DNA from: Bradyrhizobium sp. WSM471
Lineage (GTDB): Bacteria > Pseudomonadota > Alphaproteobacteria > Rhizobiales > Xanthobacteraceae
NCBI RefSeq assembly: GCF_000244915.1
Contig: NZ_CM001442.1
Coordinates: 868,001 to 932,000 of the forward strand
Direction of reading: 5' to 3'
Length of the DNA: 64,000 bases
Shown here: piece after piece, positions 1 through 8,646 of the stretch
Position numbering within the stretch: position 1 is the stretch's first letter
Layout of the letters: the number at the start of each line of letters is the position of its first letter
The notes under the pieces: model-generated
What the model was told of the DNA's origin: nothing
The model's input: only the letters and a program-made list of their open reading frames with translations
The model's database searches: none
Translations under genes and position numbers: made by a program

Positions 1-705
1 CGGACGCAACTGGCAGAGCTCGATGTCGATGCGGCCTACGCCATCCAGCAGGAGAACACTGCGCACTGGGAAAAGGAGGGGCGGCGCGTCGTCGGAAGCA
101 AGATAGGATTGACCTCCCGTGCGGTCCAGAAGCAGCTCGGCGTCGATCGTCCGGACTTCGGCGTACTCTTCGCTGACATGATCATGGGAGAAGACGAGCC
201 TGTCGCGGCGGGGCGCGTCCTGCAGCCGAAGATCGAGGCCGAAGTAGCCTTTCTTCTCGAGCGCGATATCGAGGTCGAAACGCCGACCGTGGCCGACGTC
301 GTGCGTGCAGTGGCCTATGCGATGCCCGCCCTCGAGATCGTGGGCAGCCGTATCACGAATTGGGATATCGGAATCGTCGATACCATCGCCGACAACGCCT
401 CGTCGGGGCTCTTCGTTCTGGGAGGACCCGTCCGGCGGCTGGATGGCTTGGATCTGCGCTCCCTCCAGATGCAGATGACGAGGAAGGACGAGGTCGTATC
501 GAAGGGGACGGGCGCCGCCTGCCTCGGCAATCCGCTCAACGCGATGGCCTGGCTCGCCGGCGAACTGGCGCGTCGCAAGCGGCCGCTGCGCGCCGGCGAC
601 GTCGTTCTGTCTGGAGCGCTGGGGCCGATGGTGCCCGTGAATCCGGGCGACGCATTCGAGGCTAACATCGCCGGGCTCGGGACCGTTTCGGCGCGATTCG
701 CGTGA
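1..705 (+). CDS. 2-keto-4-pentenoate hydratase family protein (5' partial)
   Basis: The reading frame is open from base 1, so the N-terminus lies outside the window; 234 residues are visible. The sequence matches the MhpD/HpcG hydratase family, which adds water to 2-hydroxydienoates in meta-cleavage pathways for aromatic compounds. Family landmarks are the early GSKIGLTS segment, the acidic PKIEAEVAF segment (metal-binding region) and the C-terminal [14 protein letters not shown]. The decayed fumarylacetoacetate-hydrolase gene 25 bases downstream fits the usual pairing in homoprotocatechuate or catechol operons. The exact substrate cannot be read from the sequence. Confidence 0.88.
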   Translation, partial: RTQLAELDVDAAYAIQQENTAHWEKEGRRVVGSKIGLTSRAVQKQLGVDRPDFGVLFADMIMGEDEPVAAGRVLQPKIEAEVAFLLERDIEVETPTVADVVRAVAYAMPALEIVGSRITNWDIGIVDTIADNASSGLFVLGGPVRRLDGLDLRSLQMQMTRKDEVVSKGTGAACLGNPLNAMAWLAGELARRKRPLRAGDVVLSGALGPMVPVNPGDAFEANIAGLGTVSARFA

Positions 706-729
706 ACACGCACACCAAAGGAACATCAG

Positions 730-960
730 ATGAAGCTCGTCCGCTTTGGTAAACCAGGCGCGGAAAAGCCGGGACCTCGTTGACGATCAGGGAAGGCTGC
801 CTGACCTGTCGGATGTCGTCGCGGATATCACGCCAGCCAACCTGTCTCGCTCGATGCTGCAGAAGATCGCAGCCACCAGTCCATCCGAATTGCCGGTCGT
901 TACCGAGCGAACCGCGGCCGGCGTGCCGGTCACCAGGAATGCTCGTTGCAAGTTCGGCAC
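730..960 (+). pseudogene. Fumarylacetoacetate hydrolase family remnant, frameshifted and truncated
   Basis: An ATG at 730 opens MKLVRFGKPGAEKPG and hits a stop at 781. One base out of register the homology continues as LVDDQGRLPDLSDVVADI and on to VPVTR near 935. Together these form the N-terminal 75 or so residues of the FAH family (2-hydroxyhepta-2,4-diene-1,7-dioate isomerase type). The C-terminal catalytic domain is absent. It probably once formed an operon with the upstream hydratase. A frameshift near 770 plus the missing C-terminus makes it a pseudogene. Confidence 0.75.
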
Positions 961-1151
961 GGGGACCGCGGTTGAAGCAATCCCCGGGCAGGCGACCAGT
1001 ACGTCGCAGCTAATACAGGTTAGCTCTGCAACGACATAGGAACGCGCCGCGCGGGACCGGTTTATTGACACGAACAGCCCGCGCGCCCTGTCGGCTTTCG
1101 CGACCTCGCGCCCGGATGCGTAACCCCCACGATCAATCAGGAAGGCGTACC

Positions 1152-1685
1152 ATGCAAACCAAGGTCCGGAATCAAATTTCGAAAGGCGTCGCGGCGGTCG
1201 TCGGTCTTTGTCTCATGACGATTGGAGGCGCATCCGCCGCGCCGCAGGGCAAGGCCAGCAAGCACGACCAGCATTTCCTGGTCGAAGCCATCCAGGGCGA
1301 TCTCTCCGAAGTGAAGGTCGGTCAGCTCGCCCAGCAGAAGGCGCAGAGCGACCAGGCCAAGCAGTTCGGAAAGATGCTCGAGCAGGACCACTCGGACAAT
1401 CTGAAGCAGGCGCAGCAGCTCGCCGACGCGCAGGGCGTTCAGGCACCGAGCGAGCCGAACAGCAAGCAGAAGGCGATCTACGAGAAGCTGAACGGGCTGT
1501 CCGGCGCGCAATTCGATGCCGCCTTCGCGCGCAGCATGGTGAAGGACCACGAGGAAGACGTGCGCAAGTTCCAGAAGGAAGCAAAATCCCAGTCACCCGT
1601 AGCCGATTTCGCCAAGCAGACGGTTCCGGTGCTGCAAAAGCATTTGGAGACGGCCCGGTCCCTTCAGAAGAGCGCGTCCCGGTAG
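1152..1685 (+). CDS. DUF4142 family periplasmic protein
   Basis: A 177-residue protein with an N-terminal signal peptide (hydrophobic run GVAAVVGLCLMTIGG, cleavage near ASA-AP). The mature part is an all-helical, Gln/Lys/Ala-rich domain with the DUF4142 pattern (DQHFLVEAIQGDLSEVKVGQ, then LEQDHSDN, then MVKDHEEDVRKFQKEA). The ATG at 1152 was chosen over an upstream in-frame start because AGGAAGG sits just before it and the signal peptide follows. Family function is unknown; members have a ferritin-like four-helix layout and are often stress induced. A GGAAC at 1039 with GTT at 1060 loosely resembles an EcfG promoter, but its spacing is short. Confidence 0.85.
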   Translation: MQTKVRNQISKGVAAVVGLCLMTIGGASAAPQGKASKHDQHFLVEAIQGDLSEVKVGQLAQQKAQSDQAKQFGKMLEQDHSDNLKQAQQLADAQGVQAPSEPNSKQKAIYEKLNGLSGAQFDAAFARSMVKDHEEDVRKFQKEAKSQSPVADFAKQTVPVLQKHLETARSLQKSASR

Positions 1686-1737
1686 AGCTGGCAGACGTCG
1701 CTGCAATGACGTGAATCGCGATAAAGTTCGGAGTTTC

Positions 1738-1848
1738 ATGAGCAGAATTCTCGTCATTGCATGCGCCTGGCTTGCGCTTGCGACGGTTGGTGCCAAGGCG
1801 CAGCCGGCCGAGGGCGCCGCCAGCGGACGCGGGAGGCCGACGGACTGA
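1738..1848 (+). CDS. Short secreted peptide or truncated gene start
   Basis: A 36-residue ORF starts with a convincing signal peptide (MSRILVIACAWLALATVGAKA) and stops after a short Gly/Arg-rich tail. It is too short for a known family. Because decayed kinase sequence follows directly, it may be the intact 5' end of a broken exported protein rather than a functional peptide. Confidence 0.35.
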   Translation: MSRILVIACAWLALATVGAKAQPAEGAASGRGRPTD

Positions 1849-1879
1849 TCCGACGTTCTTTCGGCGATGACGTCGCGGC

Positions 1880-2135
1880 CGTCGCCAACCTGGGGCGATC
1901 TCGCCGGCTGATCCTTCGTCCGCCGGAGTGGCGACCTCCAATCTCAATCGGCCGCCGCTCGCGATCGGCGAACAGCCGCCAATCATCTGGCACTAGTCTT
2001 CCACGAATTGGCCACCGATGCCGCCAAATACGGCCCCCTGAGCCGCGGCAAGGGGTGATGTTACGTGGTCGGTCACACCGACCGTTTGGAGATCGATTGG
2101 GGCGGAGACCGGCGGGGATGCTGGAACTCGGCGAC
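1880..2135 (+). pseudogene. HWE/HisKA_2 histidine kinase remnant
   Basis: Pieces of an HWE-type kinase ATPase region are readable in shifting frames. NLGRSRRLILRPPEW (1889-1933) matches the family's LGRAHDLL...W segment. LALVFHELATDAAKYGPLS (1987-2043) matches the N-box, normally ALHELATNAAKYGALS, and is followed by a stop at 2056. RLEIDW near 2085 matches the next strand. There is no complete kinase frame, start or C-terminus, so this is a decayed fragment. Confidence 0.65.
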
Positions 2136-2795
2136 ATCATCCGTCGCGGCGACGTCGCTGGTGCGTGCATACGCGGGAGGGCGGAAGCGAAGCTACACCG
2201 CGCGCACAGATCTTCGAGCGTGGTCGACGCGTTGGCCCCAACGCCGTCAACGTAATCCGGAGCCCGAGTCCCGCCTCTCCGACGTCGCGCTGGAATGAAT
2301 GTGCCGCGAAGCGACCGTCGCACGACGCTTCGATCTGCCCGCCGTCTTGCAGTGCGCGTCAGGTACGGCACCCTATCGGCCGGAGGCACTCACCGAACAC
2401 GTCGACTTCAAGCGATACTATCTTGGTACCGAGACCTGAAGCTTGAGCTCCGTACGGGTACCGACCCGCGAGCTGGCGCATGCCGCCCCCCAAGCAGATC
2501 GAAAAGATGGCCGCTGCCGCGGCCAGGAACGCCCCGGCCGTGCGGGGAACGGCTCCGGAGCAGGACTGCCCCCGGAATACTGGCAGACTCGGCCGGAACA
2601 GGTTGGAGACGTTCGCCACCCCGGGATCCGCAGCGACATAGCTGAGGCGGTCGTTTTGGCCTCGCCAGTGAGGATTCGATGCCCTGGATAGCCCCGGTAC
2701 CGCATTCAGCCCTGCCGATGCGAATCCCTGCTGCGTGCTAACCGCCCGGAACGAGAAGACGGACGAAGGGATTCGTCCCGGCAGGAGCAAGCTCG
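2136..2795. other. No recognisable gene
   Basis: Several frames are open by chance because of the high GC content, but none shows a recognisable domain, a good ribosome site or homology to other parts of the window. It is probably further decayed sequence continuing from the kinase remnant. Confidence 0.5.
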
Positions 2796-3053
2796 ATGCT
2801 GATGACGAAGGAAAGACGGCCGGCGATCATAACGTTGCGCGGATGGGCGCTCGGCGTGCTGCAGGAGGCGGGCGCCGTCCACGAATTCGAGGAGCACGGC
2901 TGGGCAAAGGACCGAGCCGACCCTCACGCCCGCGAGGGCGCGGTGGACATCGCAAGTCAGGAGCCTCCAGACGGTTTGTCTCCGGACCAGGCTGTCGCCG
3001 AGGTCCAAGACGTGCTGGAGTCGATCGGTGATACTTGCCCCGAATGCACCTGA
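2796..3053 (+). CDS. Small conserved hypothetical protein, paralog of 61225-61494
   Basis: The 85-residue product begins MLMTKERRPAIITLRGWA and ends DVLESIGDTCPECT. It aligns end to end with the 61225 product (MLMIKERARAIHTRRGW ... DVLDSSGDTCPEC), with a shared central ADPHARE/K segment. Two copies conserved at protein level support real coding. No catalytic motif is visible; the C-terminal CPxC is the only possible metal-binding feature. Function unknown. Confidence 0.6.
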   Translation: MLMTKERRPAIITLRGWALGVLQEAGAVHEFEEHGWAKDRADPHAREGAVDIASQEPPDGLSPDQAVAEVQDVLESIGDTCPECT

Positions 3054-3073
3054 CGCCAACTGCCGGGAAACCA

Positions 3074-4495
3074 TCAGGCTTGCTGCGGCTGAGCCACTGA
3101 TGACGAGGGCGAGCGCTCTGAACCAATGACGCCTGCTTTCTCGATCAATGCCGATCTCGGACCAATTGTGGCCATCAGGCCGCCGAGCTTCGACCTGGAT
3201 AGCTGCAGTCCCCAGTCGTAGGCGTCCAAGACGTCCTGCACGATGGCAAGGCCAAGGCCGGCGGTCCCACCTCGCTCGTCGAGGCGCGCGCCGCGCTCAA
3301 GCGCACGCGCCAAATGGGTTGAATCGATGCCTTCGCCATCGTCTTCGATCACGATGCAGGGCCGGCCGACCTTTGTCTTGATCCGGACCACTCCCGCGCT
3401 GTGGCGAGTCGCATTCTCAAGCAGATTTCCCAAAACTTCGGCGAGGTCGGTGCGGTCGACCGGGACCCGGAGGTCGTCGCCGATGAGATTGTCGAAGCTC
3501 ACCCGCGCCCCGTCAGGCGTGCGGGACAGGGTCCCGACGATCGATTGGACGAGCGGCCTCACGGCCGCGGACGCGGCGTTGCCTCGGGTGCGCCCGCGGA
3601 CCCTGGCCCGCGCGAGTTCGCGGTCGACGTGGCGCCCCATGGATTCACCGACCGCCTCAATGTCCCGAGCGATCTCGCGCTCGCCCCGATTCCGGAGACG
3701 CTCGGCATCGGCCGCCAGCGCCGCGAGCGGCGTCTTCAATCCGTGCGCCAAGTCGGCGGCGCGTCCGCGGGACCGTTCGATCTCGGCTTCCTGGGCGTCG
3801 ATCAGCGCGTTCACCTCCTCGACGAGAGGGTGAACCTCGGAAGGGACGGACGAGGGCAGATGGCGGGTCCGCCCCGCCCTGATGTCGGCCACGCCGCCGC
3901 GCAACGCGACCAGCGGGCGCAGGCCGACACTGATCTGGACCCAGCTGGCAACTGCCAGCACCCCGCCGAGCAAAACGAGCGCAATCGAAAGATCCTTCGC
4001 GAAGGCCGAAGTCGCCGCCGAGACCCTTGCCAGGTCCTCGGCGACCGCAAGGCGGACGATTACAGGGTTGCCGTTCGCGGTCAGCGTGACGGCGCGCTCG
4101 GCCACGAGCACGCGCTGCGCGCCCGGTCCCACCGCTTCGTGCTGGTGAGTCTCGCCAGGCCCGAGCCGATCCGCCGGTAGCTTCATCGCGGAATCCCACA
4201 ACGAGCGCGAGCGTAGAAGCTGCCCGCGATCGTCGCCCACCTGCCAGTACAGCCCGGAAAGAGCATCCGCGAAGCGCGGATCGACCGGCGTCTGCATCAG
4301 AACCAGCTTGCCTTGCGGATCGAGATCGATATTCGCGATGAGCTGTTTGAGATGGACCTCGAGATCCTGAGCCAGCGTGCGGGACACATGCCGCTCGAAC
4401 AGGACGACGAGCCCGCCCCCCGCGACCGCAAGCGCGATCAGGATGGCGACGATGCCGCCGGCGACCAGCCGCAGCCGCAACGAGTGCCGCATCAT
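3074..4495 (-). CDS. Sensor histidine kinase, PhoQ-like
   Basis: A 473-residue inner-membrane kinase. An N-terminal membrane helix (residues 10-34) and a second near 165-190 bracket a periplasmic sensor of about 130 residues. A HAMP-like linker leads to the HisKA box with the phospho-acceptor His in LAHGLKTPLAAL (about residue 250). The ATPase domain has the N box NLLENATRHS, the G1 box EDDGEGID and the G2 box GTAGLGLAIV. Its start overlaps the response-regulator stop by ATGA, so the two are translationally coupled. The HisKA context LAHGLKTPL is typical of PhoQ-type kinases sensing cations or envelope stress; the signal here is unknown. Confidence 0.9.
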   Translation of the reverse strand: MMRHSLRLRLVAGGIVAILIALAVAGGGLVVLFERHVSRTLAQDLEVHLKQLIANIDLDPQGKLVLMQTPVDPRFADALSGLYWQVGDDRGQLLRSRSLWDSAMKLPADRLGPGETHQHEAVGPGAQRVLVAERAVTLTANGNPVIVRLAVAEDLARVSAATSAFAKDLSIALVLLGGVLAVASWVQISVGLRPLVALRGGVADIRAGRTRHLPSSVPSEVHPLVEEVNALIDAQEAEIERSRGRAADLAHGLKTPLAALAADAERLRNRGEREIARDIEAVGESMGRHVDRELARARVRGRTRGNAASAAVRPLVQSIVGTLSRTPDGARVSFDNLIGDDLRVPVDRTDLAEVLGNLLENATRHSAGVVRIKTKVGRPCIVIEDDGEGIDSTHLARALERGARLDERGGTAGLGLAIVQDVLDAYDWGLQLSRSKLGGLMATIGPRSALIEKAGVIGSERSPSSSVAQPQQA

Positions 4496-5157
4496 TCGAC
4501 GGGCTCCGGGATCAGGTAGCCGAAGCCGCGGCGCGTCTCGATCGCCTCGGCGCCCAGCTTCTTGCGGACTCGGCCGATCAGCACCTCGAGAGTGTTGGAG
4601 TCGTGATCTTCGCCGTGCCCGTAGACGTTCTCGTCGATCTCCTGCTGAGAGACTACCCGGCCGCGATTGCGGAGGAGATGGGCGATGAGCCTGTACTCGA
4701 GCGGCGAGAGCGCGATCGGCACGCCGCGGCGGGTCACCTTCATCTGCCGTTCGTCGAGGGTGATCTCGCCCGCGGTCAGAAACGAGGACCCGTGCCCCGC
4801 CGAACGCCGCACGATCGAGCGCAGACGCGCCAGCAACTCCTCCATCCGGAACGGCTTCGGCAGGTAGTCGTCCGCGCCGGCGTCGATGCCGTCCACCCGC
4901 TCGGCCCAGCTTCCCCGAGCGGTGAGGATGAGGACCGGCATCTGACGGCCGTTGGCGCGCCAGCGCTTCAGCACCGCCAAGCCATCCATGCCCGGGAGCC
5001 CAAGATCGAGGATGACGGCCCCGAAATCCTCGGTGTCCCCGAGAAACCAGGCGTCCTCGCCATTCCCGGCTGTTTCAACTACGTAACCGGAAGCCTCGAG
5101 CGTGTGCGAGACGTCGGATGCGATCCGAGGGTCATCCTCGACAAGAAGCACGCGCAT
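4492..5157 (-). CDS. OmpR/PhoB-family response regulator
   Basis: A 221-residue DNA-binding regulator. The receiver has acidic pair E7-D8-D9, phospho-acceptor D51 in ILDLGLPG, a conserved Thr in LTARG and Lys in YLPKPF. The C-terminal winged helix contains LSPLEYRLIAHLL and ends RRGFGYLI, typical of OmpR/PhoB. ATG at 5157 overlaps the stop of the upstream PepSY gene (TGATG) and the 3' end overlaps the kinase start, so PepSY, regulator and kinase form one operon. It should be the partner of the kinase at 3074-4495. Confidence 0.92.
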   Translation of the reverse strand: MRVLLVEDDPRIASDVSHTLEASGYVVETAGNGEDAWFLGDTEDFGAVILDLGLPGMDGLAVLKRWRANGRQMPVLILTARGSWAERVDGIDAGADDYLPKPFRMEELLARLRSIVRRSAGHGSSFLTAGEITLDERQMKVTRRGVPIALSPLEYRLIAHLLRNRGRVVSQQEIDENVYGHGEDHDSNTLEVLIGRVRKKLGAEAIETRRGFGYLIPEPVE

Positions 5158-5465
5158 CACTTCTCCTTCGTCCGCTCGACTTCGCCGCTCTTCGCATCGA
5201 CGTGGATGTCGAACAGCCGGCCCTTGCCGTCCAGCACGCGGAATTCGTAGGTCCATGCGCCGCCTTCGCGCTCGAGCTTCACGCCGACTACCTCGCCGGG
5301 AAGCTTCCCCTTCACCAGGTCGAGAACGTCCGCGAGCGGACGTATCTCGCCGGCCTCCGCGGCGCGCCGCGCCTCGTCGTGGTCGCGGCCGGACGCGGGC
5401 ACACCAGCCGAAGCCAGAAGCGAGAGGGCAAGGATCAGGGGCCGAAGCCGGTGCAAGCGCAAATC
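5157..5465 (-). CDS. PepSY domain protein
   Basis: A secreted protein of about 102 residues: signal peptide LRPLILALSLLASAGVPASG followed by one PepSY repeat with the typical ending YEFRVLDGKGRLFDIHVDAK and SGEV. ATG at 5465 gives the most compact signal peptide, but in-frame ATGs at 5483 and 5492 cannot be excluded. It is the first gene of the two-component operon. Such proteins are common beside PhoP/PhoQ-like pairs and cytochrome b561 genes and may act as periplasmic accessories; that role is inferred. Confidence 0.8.
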   Translation of the reverse strand, partial: DLRLHRLRPLILALSLLASAGVPASGRDHDEARRAAEAGEIRPLADVLDLVKGKLPGEVVGVKLEREGGAWTYEFRVLDGKGRLFDIHVDAKSGEVERTKEK

Positions 5466-5614
5466 CATCAGGACACTCGTCATGCGAAGCATATGGATGC
5501 CAGATCCAACCTGACAAATCGCTGACTTGGGTCAACAGGCGGCAGTCAGGCGACTTCTGGCAGGTTGAGCGCATGGCCGGGGCATGGTGTCCCGGCCACC
5601 GTCAGGAGATACCC

Positions 5615-5880
5615 ATGCGCAAGATCGCCATTTTGACTGTCGCCGCCGTCGCCCTCGGGGCGGCTTCCGCCCAGGCCGGCAGCCTCGGCAAGCCCTGCAC
5701 GTCGGCACCGGAGTCCCAGTGGCTGCCGATGCCTCAGTTGCAGGCCAAGGTGGAGGCCCAAGGCTACAGAAGGCCAAGCTCAAGAGCGCATGCGGCGAAC
5801 TCTACGCCTTGGACAAGAACGGCAGCCGGATCGAGCTGTTCGTGGACCCCACCAACGGCCAGATCATCGGCCAGATGTGA
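5615..5880 (+). pseudogene. PepSY-like small periplasmic protein, frameshifted
   Basis: ATG at 5615 starts a signal peptide (MRKIAILTVAAVALGAASAQA) and GSLGKPCTSAPESQWLPM, followed by KVEAQGY. The frame then changes: one register away the homology resumes at KAKLKSACGELYALDKNG and ends LFVDPTNGQIIGQM at 5880. Joined, the two parts make a normal PepSY-type protein of about 88 residues. A single-base deletion near 5769-5772 explains the break. It lies 9 bases before the cytochrome b561 gene, its usual partner. A sequencing error is as possible as a true mutation. Confidence 0.75.
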
Positions 5881-5889
5881 TCGTCGCAA

Positions 5890-6456
5890 ATGAAAACCGT
5901 TAGCAACACGATCCAGGCCGGCGGCGCGAGGCCGCCGGCGATGGTCAGGGTCTGGGATCCGTTCGTCCGGATCTTCCACTGGTCGCTGGCGAGCCTGTTC
6001 GTTCTGGCCTACGCCACCGGCGACGAAATCGAGCGGGTGCACGTCGCCGCAGGCTACACCATGGCAGGCCTCGTCGGGGCCCGCGTTCTCTGGGGCGTCG
6101 TGGGTCCGCGGCATGCGCGATTTTCCAACTTCGCCCGGCCTCCGCGAGAGGTGCTCGCCTACGTCCGCGACGTCGCGCTGCTCCGGGCGCCGCGCTACAT
6201 CGGGCACAACCCCGCGGGCGGGGCCATGATCGTGGCGCTCCTGGTCGCGCTGGCCGGGACCTGCGTCACCGGCTACATGATGACCACGGACGCCTACTGG
6301 GGCTCGAAGATGCTCGAGCACGTCCACGAATTCCTGGCCAACTCGACGATCGGCCTGGTCGTGGCGCATGTTCTCGGGGTGCTGATCGCGAGCTTCGAGC
6401 ATCGCGAAAACCTGGTCGTCTCCATGATCTCCGGTCGCAAGAGGGCTGCCGACTAG
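5890..6456 (+). CDS. Cytochrome b561-like membrane protein
   Basis: A 188-residue integral membrane protein with four predicted helices. Candidate haem-binding histidines are seen in VRIFHWSLASLF (helix 1), ERVHVAAGYT (helix 2) and the C-terminal HVHEFLANSTIGLVVAHV. The pattern VWDPFVRIFHW is typical of NiFe-hydrogenase b-type or diheme b561 cytochromes that move electrons between quinone and a periplasmic partner. The preceding small PepSY-type gene is a frequent partner of this family. Confidence 0.88.
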   Translation: MKTVSNTIQAGGARPPAMVRVWDPFVRIFHWSLASLFVLAYATGDEIERVHVAAGYTMAGLVGARVLWGVVGPRHARFSNFARPPREVLAYVRDVALLRAPRYIGHNPAGGAMIVALLVALAGTCVTGYMMTTDAYWGSKMLEHVHEFLANSTIGLVVAHVLGVLIASFEHRENLVVSMISGRKRAAD

Positions 6457-6506
6457 GCAGCCTTCTTCGGACTCGACCATCAACTCCGTCAAGCAGGAGC
6501 ATCACC

Positions 6507-7202
6507 GTGCCCGCCACGCCCCATGTCGAAAAGCACTTCACCGCCACCGAAAGCGTCCGCGACGTCGTGATCGGCATGGCCGACGGCTTGACCGTCCCGT
6601 TCGCGCTGGCCGCAGGTCTCTCGGCGGCCGTCGCCAGCACGGACGTGATCGTCACCGCCGGCCTCGCCGAGGTCGTCGCCGGCGCCATCGCGATGGGGCT
6701 GGGCGGCTATCTCGCGGCGCGCACGGACGCGGAGCACTTTGCGGCCGAGGAACAGCGCGAGCACCACGAAGTCGAGCACCTGCGCGAGCGGGAGATCGAG
6801 GAAGTCGAGCAAGTCTTCCGCGAGTACGGACTCGAAGGGGACGCGTTGAACTCCGTCGTCGGCGCCATCGCGTCCGACAGGCAGCGCTGGGTCGACTTCA
6901 TGATGCGCTTCGAACTCGGGCTGGAGCGCCCCGACCCGAAGCGGGCGCCGATCAGCGCAGTCACCATCGGCGGCTCCTACGTGGTCGGCGGTCTGATTCC
7001 CCTGGTGCCCTACATGTTCACGAAAGACATCGGAGCGGCCCTGCAGATCTCGGTTGCCGCGACAGGCATGGCCCTGCTGTGCTTCGGAGCCGTCAAGGGG
7101 CACTTCACGGGCGTCAACAAGCTCAAATCCGCAGCGCAAACGCTGCTGGTCGGCGGCTTGGCCGCAGGAGCGGCGTACTGGCTCGCGCACCTCTTCGGCT
7201 AG
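6507..7202 (+). CDS. VIT1/CCC1-family iron/manganese transporter
   Basis: A 231-residue membrane protein with the VIT family layout: DVVIGMADGLTVPFALAAGL in helix 1, VIVTAGLAEVVAGAIAMGLGGYLA in helix 2, a charged cytoplasmic domain rich in Glu and His (EEQREHHEVEHLREREIEEVE) that in VIT1 proteins binds metal, then three C-terminal helices. The start is GTG at 6507 behind AGGAG. It probably moves Fe(II) or Mn(II) across the inner membrane. It follows the b561 gene by 50 bases and may be in the same transcript. Confidence 0.88.
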   Translation: MPATPHVEKHFTATESVRDVVIGMADGLTVPFALAAGLSAAVASTDVIVTAGLAEVVAGAIAMGLGGYLAARTDAEHFAAEEQREHHEVEHLREREIEEVEQVFREYGLEGDALNSVVGAIASDRQRWVDFMMRFELGLERPDPKRAPISAVTIGGSYVVGGLIPLVPYMFTKDIGAALQISVAATGMALLCFGAVKGHFTGVNKLKSAAQTLLVGGLAAGAAYWLAHLFG

Positions 7203-7277
7203 GCGTCGCATCAGCGCCGGGCCGCGAAGCGCGTGCCTGCTCGCTCGGAATGATGACCTAGCGCGCCTGCGATGCAC

Positions 7278-7291
7278 TTGATCAGCGTCAA
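7278..7291 (+). promoter_or_regulatory. FixK/FNR-type box
   Basis: TTGATCAGCGTCAA is a near-perfect match to the FixK/FNR consensus TTGAT-N4-ATCAA. It sits 70 bases before the permease start at 7361, a distance compatible with activation from about -40. It suggests that the permease, and perhaps the following cytochrome gene, respond to low oxygen. Confidence 0.65.
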
Positions 7292-7360
7292 GCAGTGCTC
7301 GCGTGGCCATGACAAAGAAGGTCAAGTCGGTTCTCATGGGCCCATCGGCGACCAAAGAAA

Positions 7361-8584
7361 ATGACCACTGAAACACGGCCGAAACTGATCCGCTCACTAA
7401 CGCTGACGCATGCGGTGCTCTATGGGCTGGGCGTCACCATCGGCGCCGGAATCTACGTCTTGGTCGGGGCGGCAGCGGCCCGGAGCGGCATGCACGCGCC
7501 TCTCGCGTTCTTCGCCGCCGCGGTCGTGATGGGCATGACCGCAGGAACCTTTGCCGAATTGGGGACGCGACTGCCGGTCGCGGCAAGCGAGGCAGCTTAC
7601 GTCCAGGCAGCCTTTCACCGGAAATGGCTTAGCGGCGCCACAGGACTGCTCGTGGTGGCCGCGGCGACGATCTCAGGCGCCACCATCAGCGTCGGGAGCG
7701 CCGGTTACATCGGCGTCTTCGTGCCGCTCCCTGCTGCCTGGATCATTGCCGGCGTCGTGCTCGCGATGGGAGCCATCGCCTGCCTTTCCGCGGTTCAGTC
7801 CATCAGCTTCGCCGGGCTGATGACGGTCGTCGAGATCGGAGGGTTGATCCTCATCCTCGCCGCCGGCCTGTTCAATGGCGGCGCGCTCGTCTCTCGTCTG
7901 CCTGAACTTTGGCCTTCGCTGGATGACCCGGGGGCCTGGTCCGGCATCGCGCAAACTTCGCTGCTCGCAGTGTTTGCGTTCATCGGCTTCGAACACCTGG
8001 TGAACATCTCCGAGGAAATGAAGAATCCTCTCCGGACGTTGCCTTGGGCGCTCCTCATCACGCTCGGCGTCACCGCGCTTCTCTACGCAGCCATCGTGTG
8101 GATCGCGGTCGTCGCCGTGCCGCCGATCGAGCTCGCGCGCTCCTCCGCTCCGCTTGCCCTTGTATTTCAGCGGCTGACGGGTCTTCCTCTGCAGGTCTTG
8201 GGCGCCATCGCGATCGTCGCGACGATTAACGGTATCATCGTTCACATGATCATGATCGGACGCGTGCTGTATGGGCTGGCCGACCAGGGTAGCCTTCCCG
8301 AACTTCTTGGGAAAGTGAACGCCAGAAGCCGCACGCCCATCGTGGCGACCCTCTTCGGGGTTGGAGCCATCCTGATCCTTGCGCTGGGCATTCCGCTGAC
8401 GGGCTTGGCCGAGTGGACTTCGCGCCTGACGCTCGGAATCTTTGCCTTGGTCAATCTGGCGCTGCTTCGGATCAAGGCAGCCGAATTGACTCGTCCTGCC
8501 GGCGTATTCTTCGTTCCGATGTGGGTGCCGGTCGCGGGACTGTTCACGACGGTTTCGCTGCTCCTCGTCGATCTCCTCGGATAG
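7361..8584 (+). CDS. APC-family amino acid permease
   Basis: A 407-residue polytopic transporter with about 12 hydrophobic segments. Helix 1 carries GLGVTIGAGIYVLVG, the unwound substrate-binding GxG segment of the APC superfamily. Helix 6 carries FAFIGFEHLVNISEEMKNP, the second hallmark (FIGFE...EE.KNP). The protein is slightly short for the family but complete. Substrate cannot be assigned; amino acids or polyamines are likely. A FixK box lies 70 bases upstream. Confidence 0.9.
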   Translation: MTTETRPKLIRSLTLTHAVLYGLGVTIGAGIYVLVGAAAARSGMHAPLAFFAAAVVMGMTAGTFAELGTRLPVAASEAAYVQAAFHRKWLSGATGLLVVAAATISGATISVGSAGYIGVFVPLPAAWIIAGVVLAMGAIACLSAVQSISFAGLMTVVEIGGLILILAAGLFNGGALVSRLPELWPSLDDPGAWSGIAQTSLLAVFAFIGFEHLVNISEEMKNPLRTLPWALLITLGVTALLYAAIVWIAVVAVPPIELARSSAPLALVFQRLTGLPLQVLGAIAIVATINGIIVHMIMIGRVLYGLADQGSLPELLGKVNARSRTPIVATLFGVGAILILALGIPLTGLAEWTSRLTLGIFALVNLALLRIKAAELTRPAGVFFVPMWVPVAGLFTTVSLLLVDLLG

Positions 8585-8646
8585 CGAGAAACGGCACCGA
8601 AGAGCCGGCGTTGTTGGCACGGCCAAACCGACCGGAGGACCCTAGA

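Noticed and set aside
1039..1062. EcfG-type promoter before the DUF4142 gene
   Set aside because: GGAAC is present but the spacing to GTT is one to two bases short and the -10 lacks C or T before GTT; kept only as a weak note.
2065..2298. OmpA-like motif VGHTDRLEIDW
   Set aside because: The context (N-box ELATDAAKYG just upstream) fits the strand of an HWE kinase better than an OmpA C-terminal domain, and no OmpA residues follow.
7673..8626. 317-residue minus-strand ORF opposite the APC permease
   Set aside because: Strongly charged, biased composition and perfect overlap with the permease show it is an antisense artefact.
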